Below, in pieces: positions 8,397-17,453 of a DNA stretch of 64,000 bases. The translations under genes were made by a program, and so were the position numbers. The stretch covers positions 1-64,000 of the forward strand of contig NZ_JBFRGP010000012.1 in assembly GCF_052115385.1 (NCBI RefSeq). Direction: 5' to 3'. The stretch comes from Dyella_D sp052115385 (GTDB lineage Bacteria > Pseudomonadota > Gammaproteobacteria > Xanthomonadales > Rhodanobacteraceae). The first letter of the stretch is position 1. Each line of letters starts with the position of its first letter. A model generated the notes under the pieces. It did not search any database. It saw nothing but the letters and a program-made list of their open reading frames with translations, and was not told the DNA's origin.

Positions 8397-8399
8397 AAT
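8394..8399 (+). promoter_or_regulatory. TACAAT -10-like hexamer 6 nt before kdpD
   Basis: TACAAT overlaps the end of the hairpin repeat and ends 6 nt before the kdpD ATG. This is the spacing expected for a leaderless transcript. No good -35 is visible at the right distance (TTCGCC at 8371). It could give kdpDE a transcript independent of the kdpFABC promoter. Confidence 0.4.
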
Positions 8400-8405
8400 G
8401 CCTCC

Positions 8406-11060
8406 ATGTCCGATCTCTCCAGGGAACTGCGCGCCGATGCGCTGCTCGACAGCGTGCAGGATGAGCGTCACCGCCGCCTGAAGATCTTCCTCGGCGCCGC
8501 CCCCGGCGTGGGCAAGACCTTCGCCATGCTGTCCGCCGCGCGCGAGCTGAAGCGCCAGGGCGTGGACGTGGTGATCGGGCTGGTGGAAACGCATGGCCGT
8601 GCCGAGACCGAAGCGCTGGTCGACGGCCTGGAAGTGCTGCCGCGCCGCCCGGTCGAATACCGCGGCCGCGACTTCACCGAATTCGACCTGGACGCCGCGC
8701 TGGCGCGCAAGCCAGCGGTCATCCTGGTCGACGAACTGGCCCATCGCAACCTGCCCGGCGGGCGCCACGAGCGGCGCTGGCAGGACATCGCCGAGCTGCT
8801 CGATGCCGGCATCGAGGTGTACAGCGCGCTCAACGTGCAGCACCTGGAAAGCCTCAACGACCAGGTGCGGCGCATCACCAACGTCACCGTGCGCGAAACC
8901 GTGCCGGATGCCTTCCTCGACCGCGCGCGCGACATCGTGCTGGTCGACCTGCCGCCGCGCGAGCTGATCCAGCGCCTGAAGCAGGGCAAGGTGTACGTGC
9001 CGGAAACCGCGGCGGCGGCGCTGGATGCGTTCTTCTCGCCGACCAACCTGGCCGCGCTGCGCGAGCTGGCGGTGGATACCGTGGCCGGCCACGTGGACAG
9101 CGACCTGCGCGGGCACATGCTGGCGCGCGGCGGCGCGATGCCGGTGCGGCGGCGCGTGCTGGCCGCGATCGATGGCCACGGCCAGAGCGAATACCTGGTG
9201 CGCGTGGCGCGGCGCATCGCCGAGCGCCGCGGCGCACCGTGGAGCGTGGCCTTCGTCGATACCGGCGCCGACCTCGACGTCAAACGCCGCGAGCAATTGG
9301 ATGCCGCGATGCGCCTGGCCCGGCGCCTCGGCGGCGAGACCATCGTGCTGCGCGGCCACGCCGTCGCCGACGAGATCCTGGCCCACGCCGACCGCGAAGG
9401 CGTCGGCCAGATCCTGCTCGGACGCACGCGCGAGCGCCCGCTGGCGCGCATGCTGGGACGCTCGCTGACCCAGCAGCTGCTGCGCCGTGGCGCGCATCTG
9501 GAACTGACCATCATCGCCACGCCGACCGAGCGCGCGCAGTCGCGCCTGCGGCTGCGCATGCCGGGTGGACGCGGGCGGCGCGGTGAGTACGTCTACGCGA
9601 CCCTCGCCGCGCTGGTGGCGTTCGTGCTGGCCTTCGTCGCCGACCGCTACCTGTCGGTGGCGAACCTGGCGCTGATCTTCCTCACCGCGGTGCTGGTGGT
9701 GGCGGTGCGTACGCGCATGGCGGTGTCGGTATACGCGGCGACGCTGTGCTTCGTCGGCTACAACTTCTTTTTCGCGCCGCCGCGCTACACCTTGATGATC
9801 GCCAACTTCGACGACGTGCTGGCGGTATGCCTGTTCTTCGTCGCGGCGCTGGTGTGCAGCCGGCTGGCGACACGCTTGTCGAGCCAGGTGGAATCGATGC
9901 GCGCGGCGCATGCGCAGGCGCGCGCGCTGCTGGCATTGGGCCAGCGGCTGACCGCCAGCACCGACGCCAGCGGCATCCGCGACGTCGGCGCCGCCGCGCT
10001 GGCGCGGGCGTTGCGCTGCGACGCGGCGGTGCTGATGCGCGATCCCGGCCGCGTGCTGCAGGTGGCCTCGGTATCGCCGCGCGATTTCCGCCTCACCGCG
10101 CAGGACCTGGGCGCCGCCGACTGGAGCGAGAAACACGCCGAAGCCGCGGGACGCTATACCGACACGCTCAACGCCGCGCCGTGCTGGGTGCTGCCGCTGG
10201 GCAGCGAGAGCCGCCCGCTCGGCATCGCCGCGATGCGCTTCCCGCCCGAGCAGCGCGACCTCTCGCCGGACCAGCGCAGTCTGGCCATGGCCATGGTGCA
10301 GGACATCGGCCAGGCGCTGGAACGCGCGCGCCTTGCCGACGAACTGGAAGGCGCACGGGTGCAGGGCGAGACCGAACGCCTGCGCAACGCCCTGCTCTCC
10401 TCCGTCTCGCACGACCTGCGCTCGCCGCTGGCCTCGATGATCGGCTCGGCCGGCACGCTGTCCAGCTATGGCGAGCAGCTGCCGCGGCAGGAGCGCCAGG
10501 AGCTGCTCGACGCCATCCTCGGCGAGGGCCAGCGGCTGGACCGCTATATCCAGAACCTGCTGGACATGACCCGGCTCGGCCACGGCACTCTCAAGCTCAA
10601 TCGCGACTGGACCGACGTGGCCGAGATCGTGGCCGCCGCGGTGACGCGGCTGCACAAGCTGTTCCCGGAGCTGAAGGTGGACACCATGCTGCCCCCCGGC
10701 ACGGTGCTGCTGTACGTGCATCCGGCGCTGATCGAGCAGGCGCTGTTCAATATCCTGGAGAACGCCGCGCGCTTCTCGCCGCCCGGCGAGGCGGTGCGGG
10801 TAATGGTGCGCACGCAGGACGAAAAGCTGGTTCTGGATGTCAGCGACCGCGGCCCCGGCATTCCCGAGGACGAGCGGGCGCTGATCTTCGACATGTTCTA
10901 TTCGGTCTCGCGCGGCGACCGCGCGCCGCAGGGCACCGGCCTGGGGCTGGCGATCTGCCGCGGCATGATCGGCGCCCACGGCGGTTCGGTGGAGGCCTTG
11001 CCCGGCGACGGCGGGGGCACCACCATTCGCATCACCCTGCCGCTGCCGACGCCGCCCTGA
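8406..11060 (+). CDS. kdpD: sensor histidine kinase KdpD
   Basis: 884 aa inner-membrane sensor of potassium limitation. Domain order: KdpD N-terminal domain with Walker A GAAPGVGKT (about residues 31-39) and VDELAHRN; a universal-stress-protein-like domain (about 245-370); four transmembrane helices (about 395-495); a GAF-like segment; the HisKA motif SHDLRSPLASM with phospho-acceptor H669; the ATPase N-box NILENAARFSP and G-boxes DRGPGIPEDE and GTGLGLAI. KdpD phosphorylates KdpE, whose ATG overlaps the kdpD stop (TGATG). Length and domains are complete. Confidence 0.97.
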   Translation: MSDLSRELRADALLDSVQDERHRRLKIFLGAAPGVGKTFAMLSAARELKRQGVDVVIGLVETHGRAETEALVDGLEVLPRRPVEYRGRDFTEFDLDAALARKPAVILVDELAHRNLPGGRHERRWQDIAELLDAGIEVYSALNVQHLESLNDQVRRITNVTVRETVPDAFLDRARDIVLVDLPPRELIQRLKQGKVYVPETAAAALDAFFSPTNLAALRELAVDTVAGHVDSDLRGHMLARGGAMPVRRRVLAAIDGHGQSEYLVRVARRIAERRGAPWSVAFVDTGADLDVKRREQLDAAMRLARRLGGETIVLRGHAVADEILAHADREGVGQILLGRTRERPLARMLGRSLTQQLLRRGAHLELTIIATPTERAQSRLRLRMPGGRGRRGEYVYATLAALVAFVLAFVADRYLSVANLALIFLTAVLVVAVRTRMAVSVYAATLCFVGYNFFFAPPRYTLMIANFDDVLAVCLFFVAALVCSRLATRLSSQVESMRAAHAQARALLALGQRLTASTDASGIRDVGAAALARALRCDAAVLMRDPGRVLQVASVSPRDFRLTAQDLGAADWSEKHAEAAGRYTDTLNAAPCWVLPLGSESRPLGIAAMRFPPEQRDLSPDQRSLAMAMVQDIGQALERARLADELEGARVQGETERLRNALLSSVSHDLRSPLASMIGSAGTLSSYGEQLPRQERQELLDAILGEGQRLDRYIQNLLDMTRLGHGTLKLNRDWTDVAEIVAAAVTRLHKLFPELKVDTMLPPGTVLLYVHPALIEQALFNILENAARFSPPGEAVRVMVRTQDEKLVLDVSDRGPGIPEDERALIFDMFYSVSRGDRAPQGTGLGLAICRGMIGAHGGSVEALPGDGGGTTIRITLPLPTPP

Positions 11061-11755
11061 TGACCGCTGCCGCACCCTGCGTGCTCGTGATCGACGACGA
11101 GGCGCAGATCCGCAAATTCCTCGATATCGGCCTGCGCGCCGAAGGCTACGAGGTGGTGCTGGCCGCCAATGCCGAGGAAGGCCTGGCCAAGGCGGCCACG
11201 CGTTCGCCCGACCTGGTGATCCTGGATATCGGCCTGCCCGACCGCGAAGGGCACGAAGTGCTGAAGGAACTGCGGCAGTGGAGCCAGGTGCCGGTGCTGA
11301 TGCTGTCGGTGCGCGATGCCGAGAGCGAGAAGGTGCGCGCGCTCGATGCCGGCGCCAACGATTACGTGACCAAGCCGTTCGGCATCCAGGAACTGATGGC
11401 GCGCCTGCGCGCGCTGCTGCGCAACCGTCCGGGCGAACCGGAACCGGCCGCGCAGCGCTACGACGACGGCCGCCTCGCCATCGACCTGGCGCGCCGCGAA
11501 GTGCAGCTCGACGGCGAAGCGCTCGCGCTCACGCGCAAGGAATACGCGGTGCTGGCGATGCTGTTGCGCCACGCCGGCCGCGTGGTGACGCAGCAGCAAT
11601 TGCTGCGTGAGATCTGGGGCCCCACCCATGTGCAGGACACGCACTACCTGCGCATCGTGCTGGGCAAGCTGCGCCAGAAACTGGGCGACGACCCGGCCGA
11701 GCCGCGCTGGCTGAAAACCGAAGCCGGTGTCGGCTACCGCTTCCTCGCCGGTTGA
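11060..11755 (+). CDS. kdpE: response regulator KdpE
   Basis: 231 aa OmpR/PhoB-class regulator. Receiver domain with acidic pocket IDDE (D12, D13), phospho-acceptor D56 (VILDIGLPD), Thr/Ser switch (MLSV) and Lys (VTKPFG). The C-terminal winged helix contains LTRKEYAVLAMLLRHAGRVV and ends in KTEAGVGYRF. Its start overlaps the kdpD stop, so the pair is translationally coupled. Expected to activate the kdp promoter under K+ limitation. Confidence 0.96.
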   Translation: MTAAAPCVLVIDDEAQIRKFLDIGLRAEGYEVVLAANAEEGLAKAATRSPDLVILDIGLPDREGHEVLKELRQWSQVPVLMLSVRDAESEKVRALDAGANDYVTKPFGIQELMARLRALLRNRPGEPEPAAQRYDDGRLAIDLARREVQLDGEALALTRKEYAVLAMLLRHAGRVVTQQQLLREIWGPTHVQDTHYLRIVLGKLRQKLGDDPAEPRWLKTEAGVGYRFLAG

Positions 11756-12081
11756 TTACGCGCACCATCGACACTGACGGCTGACGGCTGACGGCAGGCT
11801 GTCGGCCACGCGCTGCGTGCGCTATCGGACACCTGGGCACCGCAGCCAAGGCAACAGGCGATGGAGCCCCGGGCGCGCTGGCATAAGAATCCTTTCATGC
11901 CGTCGCGAACCGACGGCCTTGCCGAGTCGGGCATCGAGTTCCCGATCCGCGATCCGGGTTACGCAACGCCATCGCGCCTTGTCACCCCGCCATCGCTTCC
12001 ACGCCGCACGCACTGGGTGCATCTGCGGCCTTGAGCGGCCTTGCCGGGCATGGACCCGCGCGCCGCCAACGGAGCAACGCC
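11756..12081. other. 326-bp intergenic region between kdpE and the GDSL lipase
   Basis: Contains a short tandem repeat (CTGACGG three times, about 11775-11795) and no convincing gene. A promoter for the lipase is expected here but no clear -35/-10 pair was seen. The ATG of the lipase is preceded by GGAGCAACGCC, a good ribosome binding site. Confidence 0.5.
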
Positions 12082-13425
12082 ATGAGCAAGCCACGCCCGC
12101 GTCTTCTTCTCTTTGCTGTCCCGCTGCTGGGCAGCTTCAGCCAGCTGCATGCCCAGACTGCAGCGACGCATGAAGATGACGTACCCAGCTCTTACGACGG
12201 CCGCGAGATCTCCGACAACGGGCCGGACGCGCCAGCCGGCCAGCGCGACGCTTCGCTGCTGCGTACCTCCTCCGATCGTGACTACACGTATATGCGCTGC
12301 TGGTACCGGAAGGACGCGAGCGACCTGAATCCGCGTTCGGACTACGTCTGGGCGCGCATCGCCGACGGCTCGTACTACCTGCTGCGCGGCTATTGGTACG
12401 ACAACTTCGTGTTCCGCTGGCGCAACATGTTCTACACCAGCACGGCACGCGCGGAGCTGGAGCAGGTCTGCCGCGACACGCTGCGCCGGCAAGGGCTGCC
12501 CGCGACGCTGTTCGACCTGCATGCCGCCGATAACCGGCGTTCGTTCAACTACCTGATATGGACGTACGGCGAGCAGCAGGGCGGCACGTCGATCAATCGC
12601 ATGGTCAGCTTCGGCGACAGCCTTTCCGACACGATGAATCTATACAACGGATCGCTGTGGAAGATGCCCAACCGCAAGAGCTGGTTGTTGGGACGCTTCA
12701 GCAATGGCCCGCTGTGGAACGAGCAGGTGGCCGCCGCCCTGCGCATTCCGCTGTACAACTGGTCGGTGGGCGGCGCAGCGGGCGACCAGCACATGGTGAT
12801 ACCGGGCGTGCGCGAGCAGGTCGCCTCCTGGAAGCAATACATGCGGGTGGCGCGGGACTACCAGCCGGCGCGGACGCTGTTCACGCTGTGGATCGGCGCC
12901 AACGACATCATCAACTACGGTCGTTCCGTCGACAGCATCGCGCTGCACGTCGAAGCCTCGCTGCGCGATCTGATCGCACAAGGCGCGAAGCATCTGCTGG
13001 TGATGAACCTTCCCGACCTGACCCTTGCTCCTGGTCTGCGTACGTCCACCAAGAAGGCGCAAGTGGCCGGGGAGGTCGCCGCTTACAACCAGCAGCTGCG
13101 CGGCATCGTCGATCGCCTGCAGCAACAGCACCGCGGCGTTCGCCTGGTGCTGATGGACAACTTCCCGCTGCTCGATGAAGTCGCCGCGGACCCCGAAAGC
13201 CATGGCCTGACCAACTTCGTCGACGCGTGCCTGCAGATCGACTACGGCAGCGCCCTCGCCTACACCAGGGAGCACCGCCCGCGCCGGGCCTGCACCCGCG
13301 CCGACCAGCACTTCTTCTGGGATGGCTTGCATCCGACCACGAAGGGCCACCAGATCCTGGCGCAGAAAGTTACATCGTTCGTACTAGGAAATTTCCATGA
13401 AGAATTATCCGAAGCAACGCAATGA
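12082..13425 (+). CDS. secreted GDSL/SGNH phospholipase, thermolabile-haemolysin-like
   Basis: 447 aa with a signal peptide (LLLFAVPLLGSFSQLHAQ). An N-terminal domain (about residues 60-160) with YTYMRCWYR, a WARI-DGSYY-L-GYW segment and NMFYTSTAR resembles the N-terminal region of Vibrio thermolabile haemolysin/lecithinase. It is followed by a GDSL catalytic domain: block I FGDSLSDT (Ser180), block II Gly in GGAAGDQ, block III WIGANDI, and block V DGLHPTTKGH (Asp414, His417). The likely activity is phospholipase A/lysophospholipase or glycerophospholipid acyltransferase acting outside the cell. Transcribed alone; an AraC regulator follows after 424 nt. Confidence 0.85.
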   Translation: MSKPRPRLLLFAVPLLGSFSQLHAQTAATHEDDVPSSYDGREISDNGPDAPAGQRDASLLRTSSDRDYTYMRCWYRKDASDLNPRSDYVWARIADGSYYLLRGYWYDNFVFRWRNMFYTSTARAELEQVCRDTLRRQGLPATLFDLHAADNRRSFNYLIWTYGEQQGGTSINRMVSFGDSLSDTMNLYNGSLWKMPNRKSWLLGRFSNGPLWNEQVAAALRIPLYNWSVGGAAGDQHMVIPGVREQVASWKQYMRVARDYQPARTLFTLWIGANDIINYGRSVDSIALHVEASLRDLIAQGAKHLLVMNLPDLTLAPGLRTSTKKAQVAGEVAAYNQQLRGIVDRLQQQHRGVRLVLMDNFPLLDEVAADPESHGLTNFVDACLQIDYGSALAYTREHRPRRACTRADQHFFWDGLHPTTKGHQILAQKVTSFVLGNFHEELSEATQ

Positions 13426-13849
13426 GATAAATCCGATATCGCTGCGATGCATTCATCACCGTGGTTCGACGCGCAACTTTCGCATGCATTGCGGCGTCCA
13501 ACGGTAACCAGCAGATCAATGCTTTCGAAGCATCACTACTGACTACACAGCGTGGGCTTGCTGCCGGCGCAGGGGAACGAAATCTTCCGGCGTGCTTCGA
13601 TAAAGTCGACACGCCTGCATCAGGCACGAAGTCCGCCGCCACTGCACACGACCCGCTTGCCGAATCACAGATGCAGGCAAGCCCGTCCACCTGGATCGAC
13701 GCGTGCAGCGTGACGCCTGATGTGGATACCCGCCGATTAGGAAACTTCTTAGCCACGTATCCCTCATCGTTCCACCACCTGGAGCCGCAAGCGCATGAAC
13801 AAACCTCGCGCAACGCCATGCCGACGAAGCAAAGAGGAAGGACATCCGT
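13426..13849. other. 424-bp intergenic region with lower GC
   Basis: This stretch is visibly less GC-rich than its neighbours and carries open frames on both strands (134 aa plus, 179 aa minus). Neither has a family pattern, a good start or typical codon use. An interrupted palindrome ATGCTT-tcg-AAGCAT lies at 13519-13533. It probably holds the promoter of the AraC gene; nothing else is supported. Confidence 0.45.
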
Positions 13850-14773
13850 ATGTATACCGAGCTGAAAACTTCTCTCGTCAAGCGACACCATCGTGATGAC
13901 CTCATCCATTCACTGGAGACTTTGCTCGATCTGTCACTGGTCCACGTAGACATCCAGGGCGCCGATGCCGACGAGCAGCACGCGCCGTCCAGGCAGTACT
14001 GCGGACTGTTCCATATGGCCGGCATGCATCCCTGCCAGGTGCACGGCGCCTCGATCGACGCGCCGATCCGGCTGGAGCCCGGCGACCTGCTGATCGCCTC
14101 CTTCGATGCCCATGGCGACCTGAAGGTGATCGACCTGCAGATCAGCGGGCCCAGCCTGATCCGCGGCCGGCTGTATTTCACCGGCGGCTGGCATCGGCAG
14201 TTCCACGAGGTGCTGCCACCATGGTTCGTGATCCGCCCCGGCGACGCGGGCGACGTCTATCGGCGGATTTCCAACGCGATGATCGAGGTCTCGCATTCCA
14301 GCATCACCGGCCGCGGGGTGATCCTCAACAAGCTCGCCGAGATCCTGTTCACCATCGCGATCTGCCATTACGCGAAGCGCTCAGACGCCAACCTGGGCTT
14401 GTTCACCGCGTTTTCGGACCGGCGCATTTCCAAGGTGCTCAACGCCATCCACGAGGACCCGGGCCGCGGCTGGAACGTGCAGACCATGGCCGCACTCGCC
14501 TGCATGTCGCGTTCTTCCTTCACCCAGCGCTTCACCCAGCTGATGAAGATGCCGCCCGGCCAGTACATCACTTACTGGCGCATGCACCTGGCCGAACGGC
14601 TGCTGCAGGACCCGCGGCTGTCGGTCGCCGACGTGGCCGAGCAGGTCGGCTATGCGAGCAAGGCGGCGTTCTATCGACTGTTCAAGCGTATCCAGGGCAT
14701 GTGTCCCGGCGAGATGCGCGCGGTAAAAGCGGCGACGGCGTCGAATCAGGGGAGCTGCCAGAGCGCGCCGTGA
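13850..14773 (+). CDS. AraC-family transcriptional regulator (cupin_6-type)
   Basis: 307 aa. The N-terminal half (residues 20-190) fits the AraC cupin-type ligand-binding domain: CGLFHMAGMHPCQVHG, then LEPGDLLI. The C-terminal hundred residues hold two helix-turn-helix motifs: MAALACMSRSSFTQRFTQLM-PPGQYITYWRM, then DVAEQVGYASKAAFYRLFKRI. It likely controls neighbouring or distant genes in response to a small molecule. The secreted lipase upstream is a plausible target, as they share a strand and a gap, but this is not shown. Confidence 0.9.
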   Translation: MYTELKTSLVKRHHRDDLIHSLETLLDLSLVHVDIQGADADEQHAPSRQYCGLFHMAGMHPCQVHGASIDAPIRLEPGDLLIASFDAHGDLKVIDLQISGPSLIRGRLYFTGGWHRQFHEVLPPWFVIRPGDAGDVYRRISNAMIEVSHSSITGRGVILNKLAEILFTIAICHYAKRSDANLGLFTAFSDRRISKVLNAIHEDPGRGWNVQTMAALACMSRSSFTQRFTQLMKMPPGQYITYWRMHLAERLLQDPRLSVADVAEQVGYASKAAFYRLFKRIQGMCPGEMRAVKAATASNQGSCQSAP

Positions 14774-14909
14774 TGGCGGGCGAATGCAGGGCCGTTCGCA
14801 GATCGGCGTGGCAGGTCCGCACTTTCAGCCTAGTCCGATAGCTAATCGTCCAGCCCTGCGGCTTCAATGAGCCATCCGGCTTTCCGGGCCCCAGCCGCAG
14901 GAGCAGCAC

Positions 14910-15641
14910 GTGCGATCGCGAATCGGCCATTCCGGCACGGGACAACGCCGCCGCTGCTTCCTGCGGGTGGCGTTATTGCTTCTCGGGTGCTGCGCAGCAG
15001 CCGACGTCGTCGCGCAATGGTCGGTCGTCGATGTGGAACAGAACCGTATCGGCACCGAGGCGTGGGCGAAGGAATGGCTGCAGTGGACGCAGCAGTTCGC
15101 GCAATGGGAACAGCAGTACTTCACCATGCTCAACGTGGTGCAAGCCGGCCCGTCGTTCTTCGACGGCACGCTGCAGTATCGCGGCGTGGATGACGGCCTG
15201 GCGCAACGCTGCCCCGGCCCGTCGATGCAGGCGGGCAAGCTGGCGCAGCAGCAGCACGCGTTCTGCCAGCTGCTGCTGCAGTTGGACAACCGCCGCTACA
15301 ACGTCCTGGTCGATCTCAACCGGCAGGTCGAGCGGCGCAATCGCGAGATGCAGGCGATCCTGGCCAGGCGCATCACCGAGGCGGGCTCCAGCAATCTGGG
15401 TGGATTGAAGGCGTTCGATACCGAGATGCAGGCCTTCACCGCCAACCTCGGGCACGACATGCACGGCGCCAGGGCCGCGCTGGACCGGTACGCCACGCTG
15501 GGCCAGGCGGTCCGCGAGCAGCAGGCGCAGCTCACCGGACAGGTGCTCGGCAATGCGTCATCCGCTGGCGCAGGACTGGCCGGCACCCTGATCCAGGGCG
15601 CGACGCTCAAGCAGGCGCTCGATGCCGCCAGGCATCCCTGA
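14910..15641 (+). CDS. VirB5/TrbJ-like type IV secretion protein
   Basis: 243 aa, GTG start with GGAG 8 nt upstream. It has an N-terminal hydrophobic signal (FLRVALLLLGCCAAADVVAQ) and a mature part that is almost wholly helical. The opening pattern WSVVDVEQNRIGTEAWAKEWLQWTQQF resembles VirB5/TrbJ proteins, which form a minor component of the T4SS pilus tip. Two pairs of Cys are visible. Its stop is just before the VirB6-like gene. No VirB3, B4, B8-B11 or VirD4 genes are nearby, so it cannot build a secretion channel from this locus alone. Confidence 0.65.
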   Translation: MRSRIGHSGTGQRRRCFLRVALLLLGCCAAADVVAQWSVVDVEQNRIGTEAWAKEWLQWTQQFAQWEQQYFTMLNVVQAGPSFFDGTLQYRGVDDGLAQRCPGPSMQAGKLAQQQHAFCQLLLQLDNRRYNVLVDLNRQVERRNREMQAILARRITEAGSSNLGGLKAFDTEMQAFTANLGHDMHGARAALDRYATLGQAVREQQAQLTGQVLGNASSAGAGLAGTLIQGATLKQALDAARHP

Positions 15642-15672
15642 GCGCACGACTCCATTCGATCCCCGCACTGTC

Positions 15673-16827
15673 ATGGATGACGTCATGCCCAATCTCGCGC
15701 TCGCCGCCTTCGCGCCTTCCGGCGACCTCGGCAACTTCATGTTCTTCTCCGCCATCCGCGCGTTCCTGCTCGACGACGACGGCCTGATCACCCAGTGGAC
15801 CGCCGGCATGGCCGAACGCCTGGGCACGCTGCTGGCGATGCTCGCGCTGCCGCTGCTCACCAGCTGGATCATGCTGCACGGCTATCGCATCGTCAGCGGA
15901 CGCTCGCGCGAGCCGATGATGGCGCTGGTGGTCGATGCCGCGCGTGCCGCGCTGATCGTGTTCGTGGTCGGCGCCACCAGCATGGGCAATCCATGGCTGG
16001 CGGCGCGGATCAACGAGCTCGATCAACTGGTCGGCGTGCTGGTCAGCGGCGAGCGGGACATGGACGGGCAGATCCGCGAAGGGCTGGCCTGGATGCAGTT
16101 CGCGCTGTCCAGCATCGATGCCCTGCCCACCGGCGGCGATGCGGCCGTCGCCACCGCCAGGGAACGCAGCCTGTGGTTCGCCGGCATCGGCACCGCCGGC
16201 CCGGTGGTGGTCGGCGGCACGTTGCTGATGCTGCTGCAGATCGTGCTGCGCTTCCTCGTCGCGGTCGCGCCGCTGGCGGTGATGTGCCTGCTGTTCCGGG
16301 GCACCCGGCCGATCTTCCAGCGCTGGCTGCAGTACTGCTTCGGTTCGCTGTTCCGGCTCGCCGTCACTGCCGTGATGACCTCGGTGGCGCTGAAGATGGT
16401 GTGCGCGGTGGCGGCGGCGTTCTGGGCCGACAAGCTGCTCAATGCCGCGGTGCAGAAGCTCAGCAACGGCGCCGTCGATCTGCATATGGCCGAGGGTGTG
16501 TCGAGCATGGCGCTGCAGCAGGGTGGGCTGGGGCTGATCATGACTTTGCTGATCGTCACCGTGCCGCAGATGACGGCGGAGTTTTTCATGGGGGCGTTGG
16601 GGCAGTTCAGTGCTTACTCGATGTTTGGCCGCGGCAGCGGGAGCCCCGCCGCGTCTGCTTCGCACGGCTACCGGCCCGACCCGGATCAGGCGCCGGCAGC
16701 ACAGCGCAGGCCACATCACGCGGGCAATCCGAAGTCACTGCCAAACGTGATCCAGCCGCTCAGGAATCCGTCCGGCCATCCAGGTGCCCTGGCACAGGAC
16801 GTCATAAAGCGAAGTCCGCGTGCATGA
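15673..16827 (+). CDS. VirB6/TrbL-family inner-membrane protein
   Basis: About 384 aa from the ATG at 15673; an in-frame ATG at 15622 overlaps the previous gene, and the start is uncertain because neither has a strong ribosome binding site. It has an N-terminal segment GDLGNFMFFSAIRAFLLDDD, then five or six membrane spans (for example LGTLLAMLALPLLTSWIMLHGY, FLVAVAPLAVMCLLF), a central periplasmic-type loop and an Ala-rich helix. This is the VirB6/TrbL conjugal-channel layout. The C-terminal 60 residues are a disordered Pro/His/Arg tail. Forms a unit with the VirB5-like gene before and the DUF4189 gene after. Confidence 0.8.
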   Translation: MDDVMPNLALAAFAPSGDLGNFMFFSAIRAFLLDDDGLITQWTAGMAERLGTLLAMLALPLLTSWIMLHGYRIVSGRSREPMMALVVDAARAALIVFVVGATSMGNPWLAARINELDQLVGVLVSGERDMDGQIREGLAWMQFALSSIDALPTGGDAAVATARERSLWFAGIGTAGPVVVGGTLLMLLQIVLRFLVAVAPLAVMCLLFRGTRPIFQRWLQYCFGSLFRLAVTAVMTSVALKMVCAVAAAFWADKLLNAAVQKLSNGAVDLHMAEGVSSMALQQGGLGLIMTLLIVTVPQMTAEFFMGALGQFSAYSMFGRGSGSPAASASHGYRPDPDQAPAAQRRPHHAGNPKSLPNVIQPLRNPSGHPGALAQDVIKRSPRA

Positions 16828-16881
16828 CGTATTCGATCCGGTGGACAAACGATCGCCGGCTCCTCTTTCCTGGAGAAACTG

Positions 16882-17361
16882 ATGACTTCCTCATTGCTGA
16901 AGCTGCCCGTCTTACTTTGGCCGCTATGCCTGAGCACGGCATTGCACGCTCAGTATTGCCATTGGCGGCCCGAAGGCCCGCGTGGTCCGGGCCTGTATGA
17001 CTCAGGCGGAGAACCTTGCGATGAAACCGGCAATCCCGTCGGAATGGCCCGTTATGCAAGCCGATGGGGAGCCATCGCCACCAGCAATACGTCGCTCAAC
17101 ATGGGCGTCTCCTTCGGCGAGAGAAGCAAGCTCGCCGCCCAACGTAGCGCCATGGATCGATGTGGCACGCCGGACTGCCGAGTAGATTTCACCTATCGCG
17201 ATCAATGCGTAGCCGTCGCATGGGGGGTCACCTATTCCTCCATGAGCAGTGCCATGACCGTAGACGAAGCCATCGCGACATCGATGAAGCGCTGCCAGAA
17301 GAAAACCAGCGACTGCGAGATCGTCTACACCGAATGTAGTCCTGCCGAGCCCGTTCCATGA
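16882..17361 (+). CDS. exported DUF4189 protein next to the VirB6-like gene
   Basis: 159 aa with a signal peptide (LLKLPVLLWPLCLSTALHAQ) and good ribosome binding site (CTGGAGAAACTG). The mature domain fits DUF4189: WGAIATSNTSLNMGVSFGERSKLAAQRSAMDRCG, CRVDFTYRDQCVAVAW, then another repeat of the A...AM..C pattern. About eight Cys suggest disulphides, so a periplasmic location. DUF4189 genes recur beside VirB6-like genes in Xanthomonadales. The function is unknown; an inhibitor or accessory role toward the VirB6 product is possible. Confidence 0.75.
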   Translation: MTSSLLKLPVLLWPLCLSTALHAQYCHWRPEGPRGPGLYDSGGEPCDETGNPVGMARYASRWGAIATSNTSLNMGVSFGERSKLAAQRSAMDRCGTPDCRVDFTYRDQCVAVAWGVTYSSMSSAMTVDEAIATSMKRCQKKTSDCEIVYTECSPAEPVP

Positions 17362-17453
17362 CGCCAGCCATGTCCAGCGCATCGATATCGGCGATGCACC
17401 GCTCCCACCAGATGGGCGACACTGTATGCCCCATGCCCCGCCGGAGCTCCGCC

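Noticed and set aside
13461..13865. 134-aa plus-strand open frame between the lipase and the AraC gene
   Set aside because: No family resemblance, no ribosome binding site, overlaps the start of the AraC gene, and the opposite strand carries an equally long frame.
13370..13909. 179-aa minus-strand open frame
   Set aside because: It overlaps the 3' end of the lipase gene and the 5' end of the AraC gene and has no recognisable pattern.
14910..17361. complete conjugative element or prophage at the VirB5/VirB6 locus
   Set aside because: No relaxase, integrase, VirB4, VirD4 or attachment repeats are visible on either side.
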